Assembly: GCA_017545185.1 (NCBI GenBank) | Contig: JAFWQJ010000050.1 | Coordinates: 1 to 48,980 of the forward strand | Source: Oscillospiraceae bacterium | GTDB lineage: Bacteria > Bacillota > Clostridia > Oscillospirales > Ruminococcaceae | Direction of reading: 5' to 3' | DNA length: 48,980 bases | Part shown: in pieces, positions 9,601-17,303 of the stretch | How positions within the stretch are numbered: position 1 is the stretch's first letter | Layout: each line of letters opens with the position of its first letter | The notes under the pieces: model-generated | Database searches by the model: none | What the model was told of the DNA's origin: nothing | Seen by the model: the letters and a program-made list of their open reading frames with translations, nothing else | Made by a program: the position numbers and the translations under genes

Positions 9601-9731
9601 TCGCATTCCTGCGTCCGGCTTACGCGGCAATTCTGGTTGCGATCTCCGTTGTGCTGACACTGATCGCGGGCATCATTCCTGCAAGACTGGCCGCCAAGAA
9701 AGACCCGGTCATCGCCCTCAGAACAGAGTGA
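6681..9731 (+). CDS. ABC transporter, fused ATPase and FtsX-type permease
   Basis: About 1016 residues. N-terminal ATPase: Walker A GPSGCGKTT (38-46), signature MSGGQMQRVAIARAL, Walker B ILLADEPTGALD and the switch His in MVTHNPDLA. A lysine/alanine-rich linker leads to the first membrane helix (ILTAFAGSIGIIGIALILSL), then a ~550-residue acidic extracytoplasmic region, then three closing helices with the FtsX/MacB-type permease ending in LAAKKDPVIALRTE. MacB-like members act as mechanotransmitters or export peptides and antimicrobials. The start is put at TTG 6681 because GAAAGG lies ~10 bases upstream and family proteins begin this way; ATG 6645 has no ribosome site. It is divergent from the TetR gene. 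The external domain is much longer than that of MacB. The cargo is unknown. Confidence 0.85.
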   Translation: MLGLKGITKDYLSGDTAVHALRGIDIQFRQNEFVAVLGPSGCGKTTLLNIIGGLDRYTEGDLTIADKSTKEYKDRDWDHYRNHTIGFVFQTYNLIPHQTVLSNVELALTLSGISKTERRERAVKMLERVGLGDQLKKKPNQMSGGQMQRVAIARALINDPEILLADEPTGALDTETSVQIMDLLKEIAKDRLVIMVTHNPDLAEQYATRIIRLLDGKVQSDSKPYSEKQAEADRKKALKKKEKEEAAAAKKSKKVSMSSGTALSLSLNNLLTKKGRTILTAFAGSIGIIGIALILSLSDGFQTFINTVQENTLSSYPLTIMSRAVDLTSLIENVTGQAEHTDQHPLDKVYSTGQEAKMLNTMMSEVKQNDMAGFKKYIEDHADELDKYNIAYNYNIQPQVFMADTSEKVTPVNPNPLLDAYYQALGYDMGNMSSSYAELMQTSTNSMDIWTLLYGDRALLDQQYDVISGHWPENMNEVILVVDEYNEINGMTLYGLGLRDPSEISEMMTQIMEGEQIKEEYASYHYKDLMNMQFSVILNTDYYEFDKAANCWKDRTRDDEYMAKKVDDGVQVHISGIVRKKEGAVSGALMPGTICYTQELVDYLLDEIADTEIVKAQQDDPDTDVFTGYEFEAHDDVTIDDVYEYLDNLSEAEFAQLQMMFSNMYGNSIKPEDVIGSLNSMSDEELVEAVAPSVMGDVKLEDAKAFAATEQGQGALMMMLAEQAGTDPDPAMLADLDDDTLLTLYTEIVKSQLTADVLREKIANMSEEEVTKLTESLNPAKDRESMKAALKTMDEEMLLKVFREQILAQNTDNTYEGNLQKLGLRDPDSPFAIQIYSESFAAKEEFEDFIKGYNDSQKDDDGKIEYTDYIGILLRSVTKIINMVSYVLIGFVSISLVVSSIMIGIITYISVLERTKEIGILRSIGASKRDVSRVFNAETFIIGLVAGLIGVAVTVLLDIPINMIIEKVSGAAHVAFLRPAYAAILVAISVVLTLIAGIIPARLAAKKDPVIALRTE

Positions 9732-9790
9732 GCGCGGAGCCCGCGCGGGCGTAACCGCTATTCACACTTCACTATTCACTATCATAAAAC

Positions 9791-9824
9791 GTGCCTTCCT
9801 TGTGAAAAAGGGAGGCACATTTGT
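9791..9824 (+). terminator. Probable weak terminator after the ABC transporter
   Basis: Stem GTGCCTTCC (9791-9799) with GGGAGGCAC (9810-9818), one G-T pair, followed by ATTTGTT. The T run is poor. Just upstream, 9758-9785 holds a CTATTCAC / TTCACTATTCACTAT string like the tails of repeat copies A and B. Confidence 0.55.
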
Positions 9825-9900
9825 TATATAAGGATCATTCATCCGGCCGAAAGCAGTTCACGCGGATATCATGTAATAAAACATTGCATTTTCCGGCGCG

Positions 9901-10092
9901 ATGTGTTATAAGCGGGTAGAACCCGCCTCCATTTTAACGCCCATGCAGCGAAATCCGAAACTTTTTCGCCCTTCTCCCATTGAAATTCACCGGATAATGT
10001 GTTATAAGCGGGTAGAACCCGCCTCCGTTTTAACGCCCATGCAGCACACCCTGAAACTTTTTCGCCCTTCTCCCATTGAAATTCACCGGATA
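9901..10092. repeat. Two tandem 96-bp repeats carrying promoters
   Basis: Unit 1 is 9901-9996 and unit 2 is 9997-10092; a third copy begins at 10093 but breaks off after ten bases. The units differ at only a few positions. Each contains a perfect short hairpin GCGGGT-AGA-ACCCGC directly after a -10-like TATAAG, and ends with TTGAAA placed 17 bases before the next -10. Part of the unit (ACTTTTTCGCCCTTCT) recurs near 48838-48854. An expression-modulating promoter duplication is inferred. Confidence 0.85.
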
Positions 10093-10104
10093 ATGTGTTA
10101 TAAT
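10076..10104 (+). promoter_or_regulatory. Promoter of the dockerin protein gene
   Basis: TTGAAA (10076-10081), a 17-base spacer and TATAAT (10099-10104), with an extended -10 TG. An upstream duplicate, TTGAAA (9980-9985) with TATAAG (10003-10008), has the same spacing. Confidence 0.8.
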
Positions 10105-10160
10105 AAATAACAGCCGGCGCGTTCCGGCTGAAATGTGGAAAGGCAGGAAAATAAAACAAC

Positions 10161-11807
10161 ATGAGTAAATTTCAGAAAACAGCAGCGGTCAGTGCGGCAG
10201 TTCTCGCACTGACCGGTACCGCAGCCGCGCTGCCGGCAGCACCGTTTCTCGCAGCGATCACAGCTTATGCAGAAGAAGCAAACCGCGTCACGGTCGATGA
10301 CGTCGAGTACACACTGTATGAAGATCATGCTGCCGTTTATGATTATCTCGGCAGAAACAGATCAGAGATCACAATCCCGGATACCGTGGAGGGTCTGCCC
10401 GTAACAGCCGTCGAAGAAAACGCTTTTAACGGCACATCCCTCAAGAAGGTGATCCTGCCGGAAAGCGTGGCCGTGATCGGCAAGGGTGCATTCGCTTCAA
10501 ACTACAGTCTGGAAAGCGTCACCTGTCCCGGTGTCAAAGAGATCGGCATGATGGCGTTTTATGTGTGCGAAGTACTGCAGTCCGTGACGCTGCCGGAGGG
10601 TCTTACGACAATCGGATATTCGGCATTCAACGGCTGCAAGGCTTTGACGGAGATCAAGGCACCGTCCACGCTGACCGAGATCGGCGCACAGGCGTTCCGC
10701 GGAACGGGGTGGCTTGAGGCACTGCATACAGAAGGCGTGCCTGTCGTGCTCAATCACATTGTCATCGACGGAACAAAATGCAAGGGCACTGTCACGCTTT
10801 CGACTGATGTCACAACGATCGGCGCGGATGCATTTGCGGACAATGCGGAGCTGACCGAAATCAAGATCCCGGGCAGCGTCACCGAAATCAGAGCCGGAGC
10901 TTTTTCCGGATGCACCGGTCTGAAAAACCTTGCCCTGCCGGACAACGTCACGGAGATCCCGGATTCTATGTGCAGCGGCTGCACGGCACTGGAAGAAATC
11001 ACATTTTCCGACAAGCTGACTAAGATCGGAGAATATGCATTCATGAAAACCGCACTCAGGGAAATCCAGCTTCCGGAAGGTGTGACCGTCATTGCAGATC
11101 ATACTTTTGAAGAATGCAAGGCGCTGAAAACCTTTCAATATTGGAAACTGGAAAAAATCGGCAAAAGTGCTTTCAGGGACTGCACCAGTCTGTATTTCTT
11201 CGTGAACGGTGAGATCGAGGAAATCGATAATAATGCGTTCCAGGGCTGCACATCCCTTGAGACAATATTATTCCCGCTGGCACTGAAAAAAATCGGAAAC
11301 CAGTCCTTCAGAGGCTGCACAAAGCTGCGCAAAGTCACTATCATGTATCATCTCAGAAGCATTGACAATGGTGCATTCATGGAATGCACGGCACTGGAAC
11401 AAGCCGATATCAAAGAACCCTTTGCTGAACTGGATGATCAGGCATTCAGCGACTGCCCGAAGCTCGTGCTCCGCGGTTATGACGGTTCCACGACGGAAGA
11501 ATATGCCACAGCACATAATCTGCAGTTTGAGTCGCTCGGCGCGATCCAGAAGTCTGACGAGACCAGAGGCGATGTCACCGATGACGGTGAGGTCAGCATT
11601 GACGATGTACAGACCGCACTGAAAGCCTATACCGAACGGGTTGCCGGCAAAGATCCCGGACTGACAAAAAGACAGCTCTGGAATGCAGATGTGGACTACA
11701 ACGGCAAACTGGAGCTCGAAGATGTGCAGTACACGCTGAAATACTACACCGTGAACATCGTGGCGCTCAAAAAAACTTCATGGAATGCCATTCTCTCAAA
11801 CAAATAA
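10161..11807 (+). CDS. Secreted leucine-rich-repeat protein with C-terminal dockerin
   Basis: 548 residues. A signal peptide covers ~1-38 (basic start, hydrophobic core, cleavage near AYAEE). Residues ~60-455 are BspA-type LRR_5 repeats of ~23 residues, each with the pattern I-x-x-x-A-F-x-x-C-x-x-L (for example VTEIRAGAFSGCTGLKNLALP). Residues ~470-533 form a type I dockerin with two calcium loops beginning GDVTDDGEVS and ADVDYNGKLE, each followed by a helix with D-V-Q-x-x-L-K. A dockerin anchors proteins to cohesins of a cellulosome or to surface scaffoldins; LRR_5 proteins usually mediate adhesion or protein contact. It stands alone between a duplicated promoter and a terminator. No catalytic domain is seen. 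Confidence 0.87.
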   Translation: MSKFQKTAAVSAAVLALTGTAAALPAAPFLAAITAYAEEANRVTVDDVEYTLYEDHAAVYDYLGRNRSEITIPDTVEGLPVTAVEENAFNGTSLKKVILPESVAVIGKGAFASNYSLESVTCPGVKEIGMMAFYVCEVLQSVTLPEGLTTIGYSAFNGCKALTEIKAPSTLTEIGAQAFRGTGWLEALHTEGVPVVLNHIVIDGTKCKGTVTLSTDVTTIGADAFADNAELTEIKIPGSVTEIRAGAFSGCTGLKNLALPDNVTEIPDSMCSGCTALEEITFSDKLTKIGEYAFMKTALREIQLPEGVTVIADHTFEECKALKTFQYWKLEKIGKSAFRDCTSLYFFVNGEIEEIDNNAFQGCTSLETILFPLALKKIGNQSFRGCTKLRKVTIMYHLRSIDNGAFMECTALEQADIKEPFAELDDQAFSDCPKLVLRGYDGSTTEEYATAHNLQFESLGAIQKSDETRGDVTDDGEVSIDDVQTALKAYTERVAGKDPGLTKRQLWNADVDYNGKLELEDVQYTLKYYTVNIVALKKTSWNAILSNK

Positions 11808-11821
11808 ACACGGCAAAGAAA

Positions 11822-11852
11822 GAGCCGGGGTTCGCGCCCCGGCTCGTTTTTT
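11822..11852 (+). terminator. Intrinsic terminator
   Basis: Perfect 9-bp stem GAGCCGGGG / CCCCGGCTC (11822-11830 and 11837-11845) with loop TTCGCG, then GTTTTTT. It ends the dockerin gene. The minus-strand T run is weak, but the hairpin also lies just beyond the mnmA stop. Confidence 0.9.
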
Positions 11853-11857
11853 CGGAT

Positions 11858-12937
11858 TCAATTGGGCTCCGGCAGGATGATGCCGCCGCAGAGCACCCGT
11901 CCTTCGGAGTCATAGGCGACGGCGGACTGTCCCGGTACCGCGGCTCTGACCGGTTCCCGGAAGCGGATGTGCAGAGTGCCGTCTGCAAGCATTTCGCAGA
12001 CCGCCGCCTGCGCCGGATGATGATACCGGATCCTGACTGCCGCCGCAAGCTGTTCACCGGGCTGCAGCGCGGGAATCCCCATGAAGCAGAGGTCTCCGCA
12101 CAGAACCGTACCGGTCATCAGAGATGCCGCATCCCCGAGGATGATCCTGTTCGCTTCCGCGTCGATCTTCTGCACATAAACAGGCTTTCCCGCAGCAACG
12201 CCGAGCCCTCTGCGCTGCCCGACCGTATACCGGTAAATGCCGTGATGCCGCCCGAGGACGGCGCCTGTCCCGTCAGTGAAGTCACCGTCAGGCGGCAGCT
12301 GCTGTTCCGCGTTTTCCTCGATAAAGCCGGCATAATGCCCGTCCGGCACAAAGCAGATCTCCTGTGAATCCGCCTTCTCCGCAACCGGGATCCCGGCATA
12401 TTCCGCAATGCCGCGCACTTCGTCCTTGGACAGTCTGCCCAGCGGCATCAGCGTCCGCGCAAGCTGTTCCTGCGTCAGACGGTACAGCATATAGGACTGA
12501 TCCTTCCGGCTGAACGCGCCCCTTTGCACCGTATACCGGCCGTCCGGCGTCCGCACGACAGAGGCATAATGGCCGGTCGCAATATAGTCCGAATGCATCG
12601 CATCGGCGGCGTCCAGCAGCCGGCTCCACTTGACCGCGCTGTTGCAGATCACGCAGGGGTTCGGCGTTCTCCCGCGGAGATATTCCCGCACAAACGGACG
12701 GGTGATCTGCTCGCGGAACTCGGGCAGGCAGTTCTGCACGTAATACGGGATCCCGAGCCGGTCACAGACTGCCTGCGCATCGCCGATCTCGCAGCAGCGG
12801 CTTTCCCGGCCGTCCGCGCCGACCCATGTTTTCAGCGTCATGCCGATGACATCATATCCGGATTTTTGCAGCAGATACGCGGTTACGGCACTGTCCACGC
12901 CCCCGGACATCCCGACGAGCACGCGCCGGCGGCTCAT
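11858..12937 (-). CDS. mnmA: tRNA-specific 2-thiouridylase MnmA
   Basis: 359 residues, the normal length. The PP-loop ATP site SGGVDSAV is at the N-terminus. The catalytic Cys pair is seen in NPCVICNSAVKW (nucleophile) and SQEICFVPDG (persulfide-receiving Cys). The enzyme activates U34 of Lys, Glu and Gln tRNAs with ATP and inserts sulfur derived from a cysteine desulfurase. It is the last gene of the suf transcript, overlapping the Rrf2 gene by 4 bases, so SufS or SufU is the likely local sulfur donor. The C-terminal beta-barrel is complete. Confidence 0.96.
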   Translation of the reverse strand: MSRRRVLVGMSGGVDSAVTAYLLQKSGYDVIGMTLKTWVGADGRESRCCEIGDAQAVCDRLGIPYYVQNCLPEFREQITRPFVREYLRGRTPNPCVICNSAVKWSRLLDAADAMHSDYIATGHYASVVRTPDGRYTVQRGAFSRKDQSYMLYRLTQEQLARTLMPLGRLSKDEVRGIAEYAGIPVAEKADSQEICFVPDGHYAGFIEENAEQQLPPDGDFTDGTGAVLGRHHGIYRYTVGQRRGLGVAAGKPVYVQKIDAEANRIILGDAASLMTGTVLCGDLCFMGIPALQPGEQLAAAVRIRYHHPAQAAVCEMLADGTLHIRFREPVRAAVPGQSAVAYDSEGRVLCGGIILPEPN

Positions 12938-13368
12938 ATCACATAGTTCCCGCTGTCATCCGCGCATATCCCCTGCTCGATCAGCTCGGCAAGCGTCATG
13001 CGGTCGGTACATGCGCGCATCGCGCCGTTCATTTTGTCCCAGAGACAGTCCTTGATGTTCCGGCGCAGTCCGCTCTCGGAACCGATTTCTGCAGCATCTG
13101 CGAGGATACTGCTGTCCAGTGCGTTCAGCACATCCGAAATGTGGATGCCGGATGCGGGCCTCATGAGCGAATAACCGCCCTTCTGCCCCTTGGACGCACG
13201 AATCAGGTTTGCCTGCCGGAGCTGCAGCAAAATCTGCTCCAGATACTTGTGCGAAATATTCTGCCGCTGCGCGATCTCAACGGTCGTGGTCTTTTCTCCT
13301 TGCTCGGAATGAATCGCAATATCCGCCAAAGCGGCAAGCCCGTATTCGGCCTTCGCTGTAAATTTCAC
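12934..13368 (-). CDS. Rrf2/IscR-family transcriptional regulator
   Basis: 144 residues. The N-terminal winged helix (KAEYGLAALADIAIH, then SHKYLEQILLQLRQANLI and SKGQKGGYSL) is classic Rrf2. IscR-type members bind a 2Fe-2S cluster through three closely spaced Cys in the region ~90-105. Here that stretch has none; the Cys residues are at 108, 120 and 135, so cluster binding is uncertain or uses a different arrangement. Its place inside the suf operon (15 bases after sufU, 4-base overlap with mnmA) points to feedback control of suf, and twin palindromes flank the suf promoter. Confidence 0.88.
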   Translation of the reverse strand: MKFTAKAEYGLAALADIAIHSEQGEKTTTVEIAQRQNISHKYLEQILLQLRQANLIRASKGQKGGYSLMRPASGIHISDVLNALDSSILADAAEIGSESGLRRNIKDCLWDKMNGAMRACTDRMTLAELIEQGICADDSGNYVI

Positions 13369-13383
13369 GGTTACCTCCTGTCG

Positions 13384-13812
13384 TCAGTCTTCTGTTTCAT
13401 GCAGCAGAAGCTCGAGCGTTTTCCAAGCAAGCACGGCACATTTCACGCGCGCCGGCATTTTGGAAATATTTTGAAGTGCCCCGGCTTCCTCCAGCTCGTC
13501 AAGCGCGTCATCGGTGATCTCACCGGAAATCATGCGGCGGAACAGATCGGCAAGATGCAGCGCCTCCTCCTTCGTCCGTCCGATGATGAGATCAAGCATA
13601 ATATCAGCAGATGCTTGCGAAATCGCGCAGCCGACGCCGGTATACGAGCCGCTCTCGACCACACCGTTTCTGATCTGAAGATGCAGCGTGATCTCGTCGC
13701 CGCAGCTCGGGTTCAGCCCCGCGTGCGAACATGTCGCACAAGGGAGCTCATGCAGATGCTGCGGGTGCAGATTGTGATCGAGCAGCACCTCGTTATAAAA
13801 ATTATCCGTCAC
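13384..13812 (-). CDS. sufU: SufU sulfur-transfer / Fe-S assembly protein
   Basis: 142 residues. It has the IscU-like fold with Cys37 followed by Gly-Asp (the zinc-ligand Asp39), Cys62 in GCAISQAS, and Cys125 in RVKCAVLAW, the three Cys and one Asp that bind Zn in Gram-positive SufU. SufU accepts sulfur from SufS and passes it to the SufBCD scaffold. The insertion between residues ~80 and 120, a SufU hallmark compared with IscU, is present. It overlaps sufS by 11 bases. Confidence 0.94.
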   Translation of the reverse strand: MTDNFYNEVLLDHNLHPQHLHELPCATCSHAGLNPSCGDEITLHLQIRNGVVESGSYTGVGCAISQASADIMLDLIIGRTKEEALHLADLFRRMISGEITDDALDELEEAGALQNISKMPARVKCAVLAWKTLELLLHETED

Positions 13813-15010
13813 AGCCCATACGCCTCCTGATCGTTTTCAATGTATTTACGAATCTTTCGATATCCTGTTCGTCATTATACAGCCCGATGCTCATGCGGGC
13901 TGTGGACGGTACACCGAGATGCCGGTGCAGCGGCTGCGCGCAGTGATGTCCCGCCCGGATCGCAATATTGTCTGCGTCGAATATTGCGGCAATATCGTGC
14001 GGATGAACGCTGTCAACCGTAAACGTGATAATGCCGTGATGCGCCGCAGCATCCTCCGCGCCGATGATCTGCACGCCCGGAATATCGCGCATCTGCGAGA
14101 AAGCAAGCTCCGTCAGATGCTGCTCGTGCTGCATGACCGCATCAAAGCCGATGCTGTTGAGGTAACCGATCGCCGCGTGCAGACCGACCGCTCCGCCGAC
14201 ATTGACCGTTCCCGCCTCGAACTTGTGCGGCAGCTCCGCGTAGGTCGCGGACTCGCGCTGCACGTACTCGATCATCTCGCCGCCGGACAGAAACGGCGGC
14301 ATTTCCTCGAGCAGCTCCCGTCTGCCGTACAGCACGCCTATGCCCATGGGCGCGTACATTTTGTGGCCGGAGAAAGCAAGAAAGTCCACATTCAGTTCCT
14401 GTACATCGACCGGGATATGCGGCACGCTCTGCGTTCCGTCGCAGACGATCAGCGTGCCGTTTTCATGGCAGATATCCGCAAATTCCCGGATCGGATTCAA
14501 ATTGCCGAACACATTTGAAATCTGCGTAACTGCAAAGATTTTCGTATGCGTTGTCAATGCATTGCGCAGCGATTCCGCGGGATAGATCCCGTCTTTGCCG
14601 CATTCCAGAAAACGAAGCTTCGCGCCGGTTTTCTGCGAGACGATCTGCCACGGGACGAGGTTGCTGTGATGCTCCGATATTGCGATCAGAATTTCGTCGC
14701 CCAGGCAAAGATTCTGCATTCCCCAGCTGTACGCGACGAGGTTCAGGCTCTCGGTCGCATTGCGCGTGAACACGATCTCCTTCGTGCTTTTCGCGTGAAT
14801 GAAGTCCCGCACGGCGGTGCGCGCATTTTCGTAGGCGTCGGTCGCTTTGACGCTCAGATCGTAGAGGCCGCGCAGGGGGTTTGCGTTTTCCGCCGCGTAA
14901 TACCGCGCAACTGCGTCGGTGACGCACTGGGGTTTCTGGCTCGTTGCCGCGCTGTCTAGATACACCGTCTCCGGATACGCCGCGAAGATCGGGAAGTCCT
15001 GTTTATGCAT
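13802..15010 (-). CDS. sufS: Cysteine desulfurase SufS
   Basis: 402 residues, type II cysteine desulfurase. The PLP lysine is in SGHKMYAPMGIGVLYG, and the active-site Cys is in the C-terminal RAGHHCAQPLHRHLG. It removes sulfur from L-cysteine as a persulfide for SufU. The ATG has GGAGG 5-6 bases upstream, inside the end of sufD (8-base overlap), so translation is coupled. Confidence 0.96.
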   Translation of the reverse strand: MHKQDFPIFAAYPETVYLDSAATSQKPQCVTDAVARYYAAENANPLRGLYDLSVKATDAYENARTAVRDFIHAKSTKEIVFTRNATESLNLVAYSWGMQNLCLGDEILIAISEHHSNLVPWQIVSQKTGAKLRFLECGKDGIYPAESLRNALTTHTKIFAVTQISNVFGNLNPIREFADICHENGTLIVCDGTQSVPHIPVDVQELNVDFLAFSGHKMYAPMGIGVLYGRRELLEEMPPFLSGGEMIEYVQRESATYAELPHKFEAGTVNVGGAVGLHAAIGYLNSIGFDAVMQHEQHLTELAFSQMRDIPGVQIIGAEDAAAHHGIITFTVDSVHPHDIAAIFDADNIAIRAGHHCAQPLHRHLGVPSTARMSIGLYNDEQDIERFVNTLKTIRRRMGCDG

Positions 15011-15884
15011 CGTCCGCCTCCTTTCCGAGCAGCCTGCCGACCGCCTGCTCCGTTTCTGCGTCGCCGATCTGCTTTACGATGCTGCCGAGCTGCGACTGCG
15101 CAAGAATCTCATAAATCTGCTTTTCCGGGATGCCCCTCGACTGCATATAAAAGATCTGCTTCGGGTCGATTTGTCCGATTGTCGCGCCGTGCGAACCGAC
15201 AACATCCTCCTCCGCACAGAGGATCACCGGAACCGTTTTGTTGACGACATGTTCATCCAGCAGCAGGACGTTTTCCTGCTCTGTACCGGACGCGCCTTCC
15301 GCACCGTTTTTGAAGTCGATCGTGCCGCGGAACACTTTTTCCGCATGTCCGCGCAGGACGCCCCTGACCGTTGTATCTGATGCGGTTTTCTTCCCGTTCT
15401 GCACGATGTTCAGATTGATGTCAAGCCGGTCATCATCCGCAAGAACATAACCGATATGCGACGTAAACACGGACTTTCTGCCGTTCATGGCAATTTCAAT
15501 TCCGCTGACCGCATCTGCTGTATTCAAATAAATTTGTACCAGTTCCAATGACGCATTTTCAGCGAGATCAGCCTGCAGAGCCGAAACGGTCTCACCGCCG
15601 GAAATGATCTGCACAAGCCGGATCTGCTGACCGGCATCTGCATGAACTGCCGTCCGGATCACAGCTTTCTCTGCACGGATATGCATGACAACGAGCTGCG
15701 GATCCACACCGCCGTTCACCGTTACCTTTGTACTTTTTTGAACGTCAATTTTTGTGACGCTTTCATCCCTGCCGGAGATCACAATTTCTTCCGCAAGATC
15801 GTCCGGTATTTCGCGCTCCGTCCCGTTGACGCCGAGCCATGAAAAGGTCGGCGCGGGGAGCTGATTCAGTTTCACTGCTGCCAT
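15003..15884 (-). CDS. sufD: Fe-S cluster assembly protein SufD
   Basis: 293 residues, shorter than many SufD (~420). The right-handed beta-helix core of the SufB/SufD family is visible in the middle (strands around VTVNGGVDPQLVVMHIRAEK). The C-terminal helical part contains SHGATIGQIDPKQIFYMQSRGI, the SufD region with the conserved His at the SufB-SufD interface. SufD pairs with SufB in the SufBC2D scaffold. The shortened N-terminus is common in Clostridia. There is a 9-base gap from sufB. Confidence 0.9.
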   Translation of the reverse strand: MAAVKLNQLPAPTFSWLGVNGTEREIPDDLAEEIVISGRDESVTKIDVQKSTKVTVNGGVDPQLVVMHIRAEKAVIRTAVHADAGQQIRLVQIISGGETVSALQADLAENASLELVQIYLNTADAVSGIEIAMNGRKSVFTSHIGYVLADDDRLDINLNIVQNGKKTASDTTVRGVLRGHAEKVFRGTIDFKNGAEGASGTEQENVLLLDEHVVNKTVPVILCAEEDVVGSHGATIGQIDPKQIFYMQSRGIPEKQIYEILAQSQLGSIVKQIGDAETEQAVGRLLGKEADDA

Positions 15885-15893
15885 AAGCCCTCC

Positions 15894-17303
15894 TTATCCG
15901 ACCGCCCCGGTCATTTCCAGACGGATGAGATTGTTCATCTCGACCGCGTATTCCAGCGGCAGCTCCTTCGATACATTGCCCGCAAATCCGCTGACGATCA
16001 TCGCGCGCGCTGCCTGCTCGTCCATGCCGCGGGACATCAGATAAAACACCGCATCATCGCTGATCCTGCCGATTTTCGCCTCATGGCCGATGTCGCATTT
16101 GTCCGTGCGGATATCCATGACAGGCACGGTATCCGAACGCGAAATGCCGTCCAGCATCAGGGATTCGCAGCTCACCGACGACCGGCTGCCGACCGCGTTC
16201 TCATGCACCGTGACCGCGCTCCGGAATGTGCTGATGCCGCCGCTTTTCGAGATCGACTTTGTGTCGATGTGCGACGAGGTCTCCGGCGCATTGTGCACGA
16301 TCTTCGCACCGGTATCGAGGTTCTGCCCCTCGCCCGCGAAGGTGATGCCGGTGAACTCCGCCGCCGCGCCGCGCCCGTTCAGAATGCTCATCGGGTAGAG
16401 GTACGACACATGTGAGCCGAAGCTGCCGGAGACCCATTCGATGCGCCCGCCTTCTTCGACCAGCGCGCGCTTCGTGTTGAGATTGTACATGTTCTTCGAC
16501 CAGTTCTCGATCGTCGAATAGCGCAGTTTTGCGTGCTTTCCGACATAGAGCTCCACGCATCCGGCGTGCAGTCCCGCCTCGTAGTATTTCGGTGCCGAGC
16601 AGCCCTCAATGAAGTGCAGCTCGCTGTTTTCTTCGAGGATGATCAGCGTATGCTCGAACTGCCCCGCGCCCTTTGCATTGAGCCGGAAATACGACTGCAG
16701 CGGGATCTCCAGCTTCACGCCGGCAGGCACATACACGAACGAGCCGCCCGACCAGACCGCGCCGTGCAGCGCCGCAAATTTGTGGTCTGTCGGCGGGACA
16801 AGCTTCATGAAATGTCTGCGGATGATGTCGGCATACTGCGGGTCGTGCATCACGCTTTCGAGGTCGGTATACACGACGCCCGATTCCGCGACCTCCTTGC
16901 GGACATTGTGATAGACGAGCTCGCTGTCATACTGCGCGCCGACGCCGGCCAGCGATTCGCGCTCCGCCTGCGGGATGCCGAGACGCTCAAACGTCTCCTT
17001 GATATGCTCCGGCACATCGTTCCAGTCGCTGTTCATGCGGGATTTCGGACGGATATATGTGACGATATTGCGCATTTCCAGACCGTCAACAGGCGGCCCC
17101 CAGACCGGCATTTTCATGCGGGAAAAGATCTCCAGCGATCTCAGCCGGAAGTCCCGCATCCAGTCCGGATCGCCCTTTTCTTCTGATATCTCGCGGATGA
17201 TCTCCGGTGTGATGCCGCTGGACAGAAAATCTGACGCGTCCTCGTCATACCGGAAATCATAGAGCGAACGGTCGATATCCGCGACCTGTGCCTTTTGTTT
17301 CAT
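15894..17303 (-). CDS. sufB: Fe-S cluster scaffold SufB
   Basis: 469 residues, full length. It begins with the DFRYDEDASDFLSSG and PDWMRDFRLRSLEIF region typical of SufB. The beta-helix core holds EGCSAPKYYEAGLHAGCVELYV, and the C-terminal part AKIGRISDDAVFYLMSRGM carries the conserved features. It is the scaffold on which 4Fe-4S clusters are built with SufC and SufD. Its start overlaps the sufC stop by 4 bases (ATGA). Confidence 0.96.
   Translation of the reverse strand: MKQKAQVADIDRSLYDFRYDEDASDFLSSGITPEIIREISEEKGDPDWMRDFRLRSLEIFSRMKMPVWGPPVDGLEMRNIVTYIRPKSRMNSDWNDVPEHIKETFERLGIPQAERESLAGVGAQYDSELVYHNVRKEVAESGVVYTDLESVMHDPQYADIIRRHFMKLVPPTDHKFAALHGAVWSGGSFVYVPAGVKLEIPLQSYFRLNAKGAGQFEHTLIILEENSELHFIEGCSAPKYYEAGLHAGCVELYVGKHAKLRYSTIENWSKNMYNLNTKRALVEEGGRIEWVSGSFGSHVSYLYPMSILNGRGAAAEFTGITFAGEGQNLDTGAKIVHNAPETSSHIDTKSISKSGGISTFRSAVTVHENAVGSRSSVSCESLMLDGISRSDTVPVMDIRTDKCDIGHEAKIGRISDDAVFYLMSRGMDEQAARAMIVSGFAGNVSKELPLEYAVEMNNLIRLEMTGAVG

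Noticed and set aside
9901-10104. CRISPR array
   Set aside because: Only two direct 96-bp units without spacers, and no cas genes; it is a tandem duplication.
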